Below the pieces are notes generated by a model, which was not told the DNA's origin, made no database searches, and was given only the letters and a program-made list of their open reading frames with translations. From Bursaphelenchus xylophilus (Eukaryota > Nematoda > Chromadorea > Rhabditida > Aphelenchoididae), in assembly GCA_904066235.2 (NCBI GenBank), contig CAJFCV020000005.1, forward strand, positions 10,659,501 through 10,723,500: a DNA stretch of 64,000 bases, given 5' to 3'. Positions 1-11,004 of this stretch are shown here, piece by piece. Positions within the stretch are counted from its first letter, which is position 1. Every line of letters begins with the position of its first letter. Both the position numbers and the translations under genes were made by a program.

Positions 1-911
1 TGATTTTGAGCAAGAAGACCAGGAGGAAGATACGGAGTACGATCCTTTAAACGAGGTTGTGAGAAAAAGTAAGTGAATTATTTTCTTTCCTTTTTATCTT
101 ATTTTAGATGTTACTCTATTGAAAATTGATAATTTCAGTGGACAGGCCACCTACGTCAGACAATAAACCACGTCGTGAGATGACCTACGACCTCAGTGGG
201 CTGAACGAAGTGGATTCCGGCCTATCCGAGACCTCCAATGCCAACTCTTCGCCTGATTGCGCATCAGACAACTCTAATGGTAAGATAATTTAAAATTTTC
301 GTTGATTCGGTCTTTAGATGAACTCCCAGTGTCTAAAAAGCTGCATAATGCCACAGTAGAGCCGGACGAAATCTGCTCAACATCAATGTCACTTCTGCCC
401 AAGATTTTGCACAGCATTCAGAAGCAAAGTAAAGTGATAGGAGACATAAAAAGAGATCACGATGGCTTGAAGAAGACTCTCAGTAATGTCTGCGAATTCA
501 TGGGAGAGCTCGAGCATACCAATCTGCTTCAAATCAATACGGGTAGCGGAATCGGTCACGACGGTAAGTACGATTTTTCGTCTGATTTATCTTGTACATG
601 ATGGTTTAGAAGATTTTTTTGAAATTTTTATTTTTTTCGATTTTTTTGGATTAGTTATGTTGTTTTCAGTAGCAACACTAGAAATCAGCAAGGCTAGGCT
701 GGAATTGATGTACATGAGCACCTGCACGAATCCGCTGGGCTTCTTTCAACTCCTTTGTCGGCTAGCGTTTGGCCGAGAGCAGGAGAATCCGTGGTCGTTG
801 CAAGAAGATGCGCAAAAAACAGCGGTTCAGAACATTCTCAACCATTTCTTCCCAACGCCATCTCCAAACGAACGACTTCAGAGATTCGTTCAGAAGGTCT
901 TCAACGAGTAA
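1..911 (+). CDS. Gene A: acidic protein with C-terminal helical domain (5' partial)
   Basis: Exons 1-68 (begins before the window), 139-279, 318-563 and 670-911, each bounded by GT..AG and all joining in phase 1; stop TAA at 909-911. About 231 residues are visible. The first part is acidic and Ser/Asn-rich (low complexity). The third exon is predicted helical. The last exon holds a helical module (NP..F..L, then hydrophobic helices and an FFP motif) that resembles the module at 4424-4690 of gene B, so A and B look like paralogues or share a nematode domain of BEN-like character. I do not recognise the family, and a role in chromatin or transcription is only inferred from gene B. The next gene begins 336 bases downstream on the same strand. 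Confidence 0.75.
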
Positions 912-1081
912 ATGGATTTTTTTTAAAAAGGCCATTTTTTCGGTTCACCGTCTTTTCCTTGTAAAATTTTTTCGCCCGTCTAACGGCTGATCCTCTTTTT
1001 CACGCATTTACAATGACTGTGATTCAATGTGTTTGTGTCAAAGTGCCGGCCACCTTGTCCATTAGCATGTCTAATGTATCT

Positions 1082-1087
1082 AATAAA
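1082..1087 (+). terminator. Polyadenylation signal AATAAA of gene A
   Basis: AATAAA lies 171 bases after the gene A stop codon and about 155 bases before the splice acceptor in front of gene B. That spacing is typical of genes within a nematode operon. Confidence 0.5.
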
Positions 1088-1240
1088 ACGAAAAAAACCT
1101 TTGAATTTCTTGAAGATTATTGAAGGAAAGGCGTTGAAATCGAAGTACTGTTAAGAAAGTCCTAGAAATTTTGCAAAAATCAACAAATTTTGAGGATTTG
1201 TTGATCCGTTGGTCAAGTGTAATATAAATTGATGAAATTT

Positions 1241-1250
1241 TAGCCGAATG
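1241..1250 (+). promoter_or_regulatory. Probable trans-splice acceptor of gene B
   Basis: The sequence ATTTTAG ends at 1243 and the ATG starts at 1248, leaving the four-base leader CCGA. I see no upstream exon that would fit a cis-intron. Gene C has the same arrangement: CTAG, CCGA, ATG at 11005. This suggests spliced-leader addition; RNA ends would settle it. Confidence 0.4.
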
Positions 1251-4200
1251 GGCGGGAAATTCCAGTGTTTCTATGGCTTCCAATACGAACGAAGGTCGGA
1301 TTACGGGCTGGATTTGAAGTACGCGTGTATTCGAGCGGATTGCGATGGAGCAATGACGTTGAGATCGAGCAAGGATTTTGTGCTGATCCGGCCGCATAAT
1401 CATCCCAGAATTGAAATTGACGACCCGGAAACGGTATGATTTTTCTTTGTTTTTCATTTTTTAGGGTCTCCGAGGAGTTCAAGTTTTGGATTTAATATTT
1501 TTATCATGGATAATGTCAGCTGTCTCATGGATAATATAATTTCCTCAAAATTTCCCAAGATTCGATCAATTTTTTGCAGGCCACCTCCTTCATCGTGGTG
1601 GAGGGAAAGAACAAGCGGTTTGCCAAGGTTTTCGAGCGACCTTCGTTGATCATCCGCGAAGGGAAGTGCGAAGTCGGCGGAGAGTGCGAGATCGCCGTCC
1701 GAAAGCACGAAAGGAGCAAAGCCGTGGTCCGGGGAATTTTCAAAGAGCGCGGCGATGCCGTTTTGATGATGTTGAACATTTGCGAAGAAAACGGAATCGA
1801 TTTGTGCGATATGGATGCGGAAGCAAAGGCGAAATGGGCAGCAAGTGCGGAGCCAAAGGTCAAACTGAGACCTCGGTGAGGACACGATTTTTTGTACTAT
1901 GTATCTATTATCCATGGGAAATTGAGACATTTTTTTGATGATTTTGGCTCCCGAAGAAATCGAAGAGCTCAAACTTTTTCGAAAAATTTCAAACAGAGCT
2001 TTATTATGTCACAAATTTCATATTTCTTCTTACTGGTATTTTCATAAAGTGGGCACAATTTTTTTCGCGGCGCACAGTGCATTTTTCTTCTTTTTGCACT
2101 GTGCAACTGTTTCCGCCGCCCAAAATGCGCGACGACGTAGTTGAAAAAAGTCTACACACTTTATGAAAATACTACTGGCCCTTCCGGAAAGTCGCCGCAC
2201 TGATTTTTGGCGTTTGCACGGTGCGAAAAAAGTCAGGGTGCGAGCGACAGCCCAAACATAGTCTATTGTGCAAAAAGCAAGAAATTGCACAATGCAAAGA
2301 AAACTTTTGTTTTTTCTTACAGCTAAAAAAAGTCTGCGCACTTTCTGGACCGACTGGAAGTCCTTCCGGAGAGTCGCCGGACTGAAATCGGCGACACGCA
2401 CTGTGCGAAACACAAGTTTTCTTTGCACTGTGCGGTTTCTTGCTTTTTGCACCGTGCAGTAGGCTTTCGCTCGCACCCTGACTTTTTTCGCGCAGTGCAA
2501 ACGCCAAAAATCAGTCCGGCGACTTTCCGGAAGGACCAGTAGTATTTTCATAAAGTGTGTAGACTTTTTTCAACTACGTCGTCGCGCGTTTTGGGCGGCG
2601 GAAACAGTTGCACAGTGCAAAAAGAAGAAAAATGCACTGTGCGCCGCGAAAAAAGTCTACCCACTTTGTGAAAAAATTAGTAATAAAAGAATATGATCTT
2701 TGTGACGTACTAAAGCTCTTTTTGAAATTTTTCGATAAAGTTTGAACAATTTTTTCGTGAGCCAAAATCATCAAAAAATGCCCCAATTTGCCATGGATAG
2801 CATAATTTTTAGTGAAAAAAGCGCATTTTAAGGCTTTACGGCAATAAAATCTTCATTTCAGCCCCAAAACCTACGATCTAGACCCCAAAGGGACAACTCC
2901 GTACCCACTTCACCACCCCGAAAAGCCGGACTGTTCCAGATTCAGAGAAGAAGAGGATGGCGAACTGCTCAGTGATGAGACAATTGATGAAATTTTGGCC
3001 GAAACTGAGTGTAAGCGGCCTTTAAATGAAGTGATTGACCCTTTAAAGGCATTCAGAGACTAATTCGAGAAGATTTAACACCCAATCTTACTGCATTTTC
3101 AGCCACACAACGGATCCGATCCTGTTGTTTCAGCGAAAACTGCATGATGCAAGCGATTATAAGCCAGCTGAACCAAAATAATTCGGAACTGGCCGTCCTC
3201 AGAGGCAAGAAAAAAGTGATGTGGAATCAATTGTCCAGAATCAACCGAAAAATCGACCACTTTTTTATGTCCCCGCAGCCGGTCATCAACAATTTTCAAC
3301 GTGAGTTGAGGGGCTGTAGGGAATTTTTAGCGGGGAAATTATGTGAATTTAGAGTTAATAGAGACGCAGAGATGTTCTTGAAGTTGGTTTGAGGTCTTGA
3401 GAGGAAATTTTGACTAGACTTTTGCCCAAAATTTGTATTAATTTAGGTACTTTTGACAGTTTTTTGGGAATTTTTTGTGATTTTGTGATCAAAAGACCGC
3501 TTGAAAGTGGTTATAAAATAAAAAATCAGTTGGTTTGAGGTCTTGAGAGAAAGTTTTGACTAGAATTTTGCCCAAAAATTATATTAATTTAGGTGAGTTT
3601 TGGTCATTTTTGGGTAATTTTTTTTAGTTTTTTGATGAAAAGAAGGCTTGGAAATGGTTTTAAAATAAAAAATCAATTGGTTTGAGGTCTTCAGAGGAAA
3701 TTTTGATTAGAATTTTATCCAAAATTTATATTAATTTAGGTGAATTTTGGTCAGTTTTGGGTAATTTTTTGTGATTTTTGGGCCGAAACAGGACTTGAAA
3801 ACGGTTATAAAATAAAAATCAGGTGGTTTGAGGCCTTGAGAGGAAATTTTGATTAGAATTTTGTCCAAAAATTTATATCAATTTAGGCGAATTTTGGTTA
3901 TTTTTGGGTAATTTTTTGTGATTTTTGGGCCGAAACAGGACTTGAAAATGGTTGTGAATAAAAAAATCAGGTGGTCTGGGGTCTTGAGAGGAAGTTTTTG
4001 GTAAGAATTTTGCACAAAATTTATATTAATTTAGGTGAATTTTGGTTATTTTTGGGTATTTTTTTTAGTTTTTTTTGGTCAAAAGAAGGCTTGAAAATGA
4101 TTATGAAATAAAAAATCAGTTGGTTTGAGGTCTTGAGAGGAAGTTTTTGGTAAGAATTTTGCACAAAATTATGTTATTTTAGGTACCTTGTGATGATTTT

Positions 4201-7089
4201 TGCGCAATTTTTGTGATTTTTGGGCCAAAACAGGGATTGAAAATGGTTTTAAAGTTAAAAAATCAGTTGGTTTGAAGTCTTGAAAAGAAATTTTGATTAG
4301 AATTTTGTCCAAAAATTTATATCAATTTAGGCGAATTTTGGTCATTTTGGGCTTTTTTGGTTGATTTCTGATCAATAGACCCCTTGAAAATGGTTGTAAA
4401 ATAAAAATGAACGAATATTCCAGCGAAATTCAACTTTGTCCCGCGCGAAGTGGTGGACCAAATCGCGGCCAACAACCGAAATCCGTTCGAATTCGCGAAG
4501 AAACTCTGGCCTCGGCTCTACAAAACGTTCGCCGAGCGGATCGCCAAGGTCCGCTGGAGGAATCCGGCCAAAATTTTGGAACTTCAATGCCTCATCCAGG
4601 CCTACTACCCCTCCCAGAACGACTACATTGCGGTCCGGCGATGGCAGCGAATCTGGAAGGCGCTGATGGGAGAGGCCATGACTCTCCGCCGAAATTTACT
4701 CAACTCCTTTGTCGAGAATGCAAGTGGATCCCCGAAAAGGGAGGAAGAAAGAGTGGAAATGGATGCAACTACAAATGACGAGATGTTCGACGTGGAGGGC
4801 GGAGAGCTCCAGGAAACGGAAAATCAGTATGATCAGGAGGAACAAGACGATGAAGAAGAGGAGGAGTACACTGAAGAAGGTGGGAATTGCTGTTTATATT
4901 GAAATTGATGGTCTGAAATTTGATTTGAGAGGGTTTTAGAGGGTGAATTTTGGATTTTTGGACAAATTTTGGACTGATTTTTATATTAACCATGATGATT
5001 TTTTTGATGAAGGAGGTGGGAATTGGTGTTTGTATTGAAATTGATGGTCTGAAATTTGATTTGAGGGGGATTTAGAGGATGAATTTTGGATTTTTGGACA
5101 AATTTTGGACTGATTTTTATATTAACCATGATGATTTTTTTGATGAAGGAGGTGGGAATTGGTGTTTGTATTGAAATTGATGGTCTGAAATTTGATTTGA
5201 GGGGGATTTAGAAGATGAATTTTGGATTTTTGGACAAATTTTGGACAAATTTTTATATTATCCATGGTGATTTTTTTTTGATGAAAAAGGTGGGAATTGG
5301 TGTTTGTATTGAAATTGATGGCCCGAAATTTAATTTGAGAGGGGTTTAGAGGATGAATTTTGGATTTTTGGACAAATTTTGGACTGATTTTTATATTAAC
5401 CATGATGATTTTTTTTGATGAAAAAGGTGGGAATTGGTGTTTGTATTGAAATTGATGGCCCGAAATTTAATTTGAGAGGGGTTTAGAGGATGAATTTTGG
5501 ATTTTTGGGCAAATTTTGGACTGATTTTTATATTAACCATGATGATTTTTTTGATGAAGGAGGTGGGAATTGGTGTTTGTATTGAAATTGATGGCCCGAA
5601 ATTTAATTTGAGAGGGGTTTAGAGGATGAATTTTGGATTTTTGGACAAATTTTGGACTGATTTTTATATTAACCATGATGATTTTTTTTGATGAAAAAGG
5701 TGGGAATTGGTGTTTGTATTGAAATTGATGGCCCGAAATTTAATTTGAGAGGGGTTTAGAGGATGAATTTTGGATTTTTGGACAAATTTTGGACTGATTT
5801 TTATATTAACCATGATGATTTTTTTTGATGAAAAAGGTGGGAATTGGTGTTTGTATTGAAATTGATGGCCCGAAATTTAATTTGAGAGGGGTTTAGAGGA
5901 TGAATTTTGGATTTTTGGACAAATTTTGGACTGATTTTTATATTAACCATGATGATTTTTTTGATGAAGGAGGTGGGAATTGGTGTTTGTATTGAAATTG
6001 ATGGCCCGAAATTTAATTTGAGAGGGGTTTAGAGGATGAATTTTGGATTTTTGGGCAAATTTTGGACTGATTTTTATATTAACCATGATGATTTTTTTGA
6101 TGAAGGAGGTGGGAATTGGTGTTTGTATTGAAATTGATGGTCTGAAATTTGATTTGAGGGGGATTTAGAAGATGAATTTTGGATTTTTGGACAAATTTTG
6201 GACAAATTTTTATATTATCCATGGTGATTTTTTTTTGATGAAAAAGGTGGGAATTGGTGTTTGTATTGAAATTGATGGCCCGAAATTTAATTTGAGAGGG
6301 GTTTAGAGGATGAATTTTGGATTTTTGGGCAAATTTTGGACTGATTTTTATATTAACCATGATGATTTTTTTGATGAAGGAGGTGGGAATTGGTGTTTGT
6401 ATTGAAATTGATGGTCTGAAATTTGATTTGAGGGGGATTTAGAGGATGAATTTTGGATTTTTGGACAAATTTTGGACAAATTTTTATATTATCCATGGTG
6501 ATTTTTTTTGATGAAAAAGGTGGGAATTGGTGTTTGTATTGAAATTGATGGCCCGAAATTTAATTTGAGAGGGGTTTAGAGGATGAATTTTGGATTTTTG
6601 GGCAAATTTTGGACTGATTTTTATATTATCCATGATGATTTTTCTTGTTTTTAAAAACTAAAATTTGGTGAGGAAGGTGGGCATTGGTCTTTAAATTATA
6701 TTTTATGCCCCGAAATTTGGTTTGAGAGGGTTTTAAGTGATGAATTTTGAAGTTTTCACCCTTTTTGGACCAATTTTTATATTATCCATGGCAATTTTTA
6801 TTCAATTTTAAAACTGATACACGCAAATTTTCGTTACACTTTATATCATGTGTAATAAAAAAAGTTGCCTGCTTTCCCCAAAAATGACCTCTTACCTTCA
6901 GATACTGTCGATCCGGAACTCCTAAATGCCCCGGAGATTCCGAGTATGGAGTCGTTGGTCGGAAATTTCAGTGATTATCTCAAGGCCCTTCTAGAAAATC
7001 AACCAGCAGAAGACGTCGAGGACCCAGTTGGAACTTCTGATATCAAAAAAGAAATCAAAGAGGAACCTGAGGACTCAGTTGATATGTAA
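1248..7089 (+). CDS. Gene B: FLYWCH-like zinc-finger nuclear protein, 490 aa
   Basis: Coding exons are 1248-1433, 1580-1875, 2862-3010, 3103-3300, 4424-4879 and 6902-7089; phases agree and the stop is TAA at 7087. Residues 1-62 show the pattern Y-x-C...C-x-G-A...H-N-H of FLYWCH/WRKY-GCM1-type fingers. A second related stretch (residues about 63-110) has a C-x5-C core. Residues about 275-360 form a helical module (VVDQIA, NRNPFEFAKKL, YYPSQND, RRWQRIWKALM) similar to gene A. An acidic Glu/Asp tail follows, and the C-terminus contains IKKEIKEEPED, which fits a SUMOylation consensus next to acidic residues. A DNA-binding regulator is likely by analogy; no target is known. Introns 2, 4 and 5 are filled by repeats. 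Structure is well supported, function only moderately. Confidence 0.82.
2041..2692. repeat. F2 foldback element in intron 2 of gene B
   Basis: The two halves are inverted copies (ends TTTCATAAAGTG and CACTTTGTGAAA). The inside carries many TGCAC-N-GTGCA sites. It lies wholly between the gene B exons ending at 1875 and starting at 2862. Confidence 0.8.
3383..4410 (+). repeat. Degenerate tandem repeat, about 147-base unit, intron 4 of gene B
   Basis: About seven diverged copies begin with GGTTTGAGGTCTTGAG near 3388, 3532, 3678, 3825, 3974, 4122 and 4268. Each contains AATTTAGG followed by TGA or TAC, which looks like an acceptor-donor junction. Confidence 0.85.
4880..6645 (+). repeat. Tandem repeat, about 135-base unit, intron 5 of gene B
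   Basis: About 13 copies, highly similar, built on GTGGGAATTGGTGTTTG ... TATATTAACCATGATG. The first unit starts exactly at the 5' splice site (4880). Every later copy carries the same donor-like context GAAGGAG|GTGGGAATT. Variants (GCCCGAAA versus GTCTGAAA; ATTAACC versus ATTATCC) recur in blocks, which suggests multi-unit duplications. Confidence 0.93.
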
Positions 7090-7194
7090 TTTATATAATA
7101 CTTGTTGTTTTTTGAAATTTTTGCGATTTTTTTTTGATTTTTTGGTTTTTTTCGCCGAATTTGATCTCGAATTTGATAAAGAATTACTTATTAC

Positions 7195-7248
7195 TTTGTC
7201 GGAAAAATAATGAGGAAAGTCCCGGGTTCGATTCCCCCCTGGGCGCCA
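7195..7248 (+). pseudogene. tRNA 3'-half remnant joined to an F1 end
   Basis: A B-box-like GGTTCGATTCC (7225-7235) is followed by GGGCGCCA, which looks like a T arm and acceptor 3' strand. No matching 5' half lies upstream. Instead the remnant is preceded by TTTGTCGGAAAAATAATGAG, an F1 terminal sequence. Not a functional tRNA. Confidence 0.45.
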
Positions 7249-7257
7249 ACTTATTTC

Positions 7258-7830
7258 ATCATGCACAGTGCAAAAACAGAAGTTCACTTTGCACCGTGCA
7301 ATAATCTTTTTTGGGGCCGTCGCTCGCACTCTGAGTTTTTCTGCACAGTGCAAACACCAAAAAAATCAGTCCGGTGACATGCACTGTGCGAAAAGAAAAG
7401 TTCACTTTTGCACAGTGCAATGTGAACTTGCGCTGTTTTCAAGTTTGCACTGTGCGAAAAACAGCCAAATGCACGGTGCGTAAGCAAAGCGTGGGGAAAA
7501 AGACAAAATGCACTGTGCGTTCGCGATAGAAGGCGAAGAAATGTGTGCGTACTTTAAGAAAACACTACTACGTCGTTGCATCGCCGCGAATTTTGGGCAC
7601 GCGACAACACTTGCACAGTGCAAAAAAAGAAAAATGCACTGTGCGGGCCGCGATAAATTTCCATGCGCTTTATCAAGATGCTAATATTAATAGTCAGACT
7701 ATAAAGTCACTGGACTGGTTTCAGCGACATGCTCTGTACGAAACAAGCTATCACTTTTTCACTGTGCGAGTTTTTGGGCTGTCGCTCGCACCTGCCGAAA
7801 TCACAACAGCGACTTTGCGACTGGACTAGT
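7258..7830. repeat. F2 cluster (TGCAC-N-GTGCA sites)
   Basis: Dense GCACAGTGC, GCACTGTGC and GCACCGTGC sites, with the usual companion phrases TCGCTCGCAC and CCGGCGAC. The right limit is ACTAGTGG near 7829. No coding signal. Confidence 0.7.
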
Positions 7831-8540
7831 GGCAACACCGAATGCAAAAATGACAAGGCGAATTAGAATGAAGAACCAACAGGGATTTGATAAAAGTGGA
7901 GTTTCTTCCATATCCCACACCTAACCCCTGAATAATAATACCATCGACTCGCGCGCGTGAACGGATACTCTTTTCGATTTATAATATTATCCAAAAAAAT
8001 CATGTCACCTCCAGCTGTCAGTCAAGTAATATAAAAGGATACAAACAGAGGTCAATGAAAAAGTATGCAACATATACTTTGAGGTTTCATAGCGTACAGT
8101 TTCCGGGGGCATCACATTTTGAGCCTACATTCTTGTTTGGATACTTTAGAGAGTATCCCTAGCTGTACTATTCGTTCCAGAAGAGGTAAAGTTCTTTCGC
8201 AACGCGATTTTTTTACATAGTAATCCTAGACATGGCTCGCCGGCCGGCAAAATCGCGGCCCATCTAGACATGGCTAGGGGCCGGGCACATAGGCACATAG
8301 GATGCACATTGGTGCCAAATATCACATATTTCTATTCACAATCGCAAAAGTTACACTCATTTTTAAAGTGCGGTTATAATTATGACGCATACTGTATAAA
8401 TACTGCATTCATTACGAGGTATAACGCATTTTTTTTGTTATAACAATCGACAATAAATTTTTAAAGCAAAAAATTACCAACCACTGCCCAAAGAACTTCA
8501 AAAAACTCAATCAGTTCTGACTTAGCTTTGCGTTTTATTT
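7831..8540. other. Intergenic, no gene seen
   Basis: AT-rich single-copy-looking DNA. I see no exon with splice sites, no RNA gene and no clear repeat except short GGCCGG-rich patches near 8230-8300. Confidence 0.6.
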
Positions 8541-9404
8541 TTATTGGCAAACCTAGTTTTCGCTTTGAAACTCAGCATTTTGGGGCCGATTGGCCCCCAA
8601 TTGGGGGCCGATTGGGGGCTTGGCGGCGGCCGCCGGTCGGCCCGGCCCACTAGCCATGTCTACGCCCATCCCGTGAACCGGAAGAGGTCGGCTCGGCCCA
8701 TTCAATTTTTCTTCAGGCTGGCCCGTCGAGGTAAAAGCCTCTTGAAGCTTGCTTGCGTTTGATTTTCGTTGGCAAACCGAATTTTTGCTTCGAGACTCAG
8801 GATTGTAATTATTCCGGTATTCCGGGCCAGAGGACGTCTGGCCGGCCTGGCCGAACTTTCGGGCCGGCCAGGGAGTCATGCCAAAGTAACCCCCCTCCCC
8901 TCCCCAAAGTCGACCTCCCCCCACAATCTTTCATCCGCTACGCCCCTGCCCCTTGCGATATACGTACCGCTTACTGCGCTTTTCAAATTATCAAATAAAA
9001 AATCAAACACACCACTACGATCAGCGGTTCAGACGCGGCGGGGCGTTGACATTCCCACCCGGCTACGGGTTGAACGACGCTTATCAGGCTCCGCGCAGAA
9101 CCGGTCGGGTCGCAAATTTCGTTCCCGTTTGACGAAATCCCGGAAACATCGCAAGCGATCGGACGAATATCCCGAGTAGGCGTACGTTCAGCCGGTTCCT
9201 TCCTGCTTGATAACGCCCTTCCGGAATTGCGAAAAGGGAAGTTGAACGGGCACTTCTGCTGTTGTGCCTTTGGTTTCGCTTTTATTGTTCCGCAATGTTT
9301 CATTTCGCGTTTGATTTACGCGGCCCGAGTGCTTCGGGGAGATCGAAATTTGGTTGAGAAAGGGGCTTTGGTTTGCAGTGGACTCCGTTAAAGGCCTGGA
9401 GCGA
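8541..9404. repeat. GC-rich low-complexity / foldback patch
   Basis: Runs of GGCCCGGCC, GGGGGCC and CCGGCCGG sit in inverted orientation (8575-8900), with flanks sharing TTGGCAAACC and GAATTTTTGCTTCGA-like phrases. Open frames across it come from base composition. 8900-9404 shows nothing I can assign. Confidence 0.5.
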
Positions 9405-10562
9405 TTTTGGCGACATGCACTGTGCGACAAACAAAAGTTCACTTTGCACTGTGCAATAGGCTTTTTTGGGCTTTCCCATGCACCCTGATGTTTTCTTGCA
9501 TTGTGCAGACGCCCAAAATCATTCCGGCGACTTTGCGCACATACTTGTCAATATTAGCATTTTCAAAAAGTGCCTGGGCATTTTTTCGCTTTCGCACAGT
9601 GCATCTTGAATTTAGGCCAATGATTTTTGCTGTGCACACTTTTGAGCGAGACCGCAGCCGCGCAGTTGAGAGAAGCCTATGTCGCAACGATATTTCAAAT
9701 GCATAGTGCAAAACCAAAAAAAAAGGTGAGGTGCGGACCGCGAGTAATGTCCAGGAGCTTCGTGAAAATGCTACTAGTCGCGACGTAAAGTCCTGACACA
9801 TTTGCACAGTGCATTTTGTTTTTCTTTCGGACGCGTCGCGGCAATTCCCCGTTTTTGCACTAGCGACATGCACTTTCGCACGAAATTGCCATTTCTCTCG
9901 CGCGACACCCGCGACAAAATGTGTCAGGACTTTATGGCGCGACTAGTATTACGCTTTTTCAAAAGTGCAGACACATTTTGTCGTGGGCCGCACCGTGCAC
10001 AAACCTTGCGGGGTGCATTTAACCTTTTGCACCGTGCAAGTGCAATATCGCAGCGACGCAGGCTTTTCTCAACGGAGCCGGCGCGATTTTTTAGAGATTA
10101 ACTTCTCTTTTTTTAGAGAAGTACTAGTCGCGACATAAAGTCTTGAGACGTTTGCACAGTGCGTTTTTGTTTTCCTTTCGCACTCGTCGCGGCAATTCCC
10201 CGTTTTTGCACTAGCGACATGCACTTTCGCGCGAGTTCGCCACTTTTCTCGCGCGACACCCGCGACAAAATGTGTCAGGACTTTTTTCCGCGATTAGTAG
10301 TCGTTCCAGAAAGTGCGTGCACTTTCTTCCGCCTTTTGTTGCACCGCACAGTGCAAGTATCGTGTTCCCCGCGCGACGCGATCCCATTCAAAACATTTTG
10401 CACTGTGCAATTTCCAAAAATTCGCGCCGGCTCCGTTGAGAAAAGCTTGCGTCGCAGCGATATCCGGTTGCACAGTGCAAAAGGTCAAATGCACCCCGCA
10501 AGAAGGGAATTTTGTGCACGGTGCAGTTTACGACAAAAAGTGCACGCACTTTCTGGAACGAC
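9405..10562. repeat. Cluster of F2 foldback elements
   Basis: At least three units meet at CTAGTCGCGACATAAAGTC-type ends (9776, 9945, 10126) and GTCGTTCCAGAAAGTGC ends (10307, 10550). TGCAC-N-GTGCA sites occur every 30-80 bases throughout. Confidence 0.75.
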
Positions 10563-10722
10563 TATCGGTCTGTCGGGAAAAAAACGGCGGATCGTCGCGC
10601 CTCGGAGTCGCTCATCATCGCTTTGCGACTGCAAGCCGCGACTTGGGATTTGGTGCGCGATAGCGGCGAGGCGAGACATTTTGCTGCGACGATCCGCCGT
10701 TATTTTTCCGACAGACTGATAG
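10563..10722. mobile_element. F1 element, subtype with AACGGCGGA core
   Basis: Inverted ends TATCGGTCTGTCGGG / CCGACAGACTGATA enclose the palindromic GGCGGATCGTCGC / GCGACGATCCGCC. TA lies at each end. No coding capacity. It abuts the F2 cluster on the left. Confidence 0.8.
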
Positions 10723-11004
10723 GTTAGTCAATAGATTGTAGTGGTGGCCCTCAAGTGCGATGATCAGATTTTGATGAAACTTGGCACAAATTTGGACAAA
10801 ATTTTTCTTGCGAAGTTTTGCGACTGAAGAGCGCGCGGTAGCCGGTCTTTTTTCGGCCAGATTTAAAGAAAATAGTAAACCCCCCCCTTGACGCTGTTTC
10901 TTATTGTATAATATTTTCCATCATGACATTTAAACTTCCGAGATAATCCACCCAACGGGAATTTGTCGCCTTTTTTTCTGCACAAAAACACATGTTCTAG
11001 CCGA

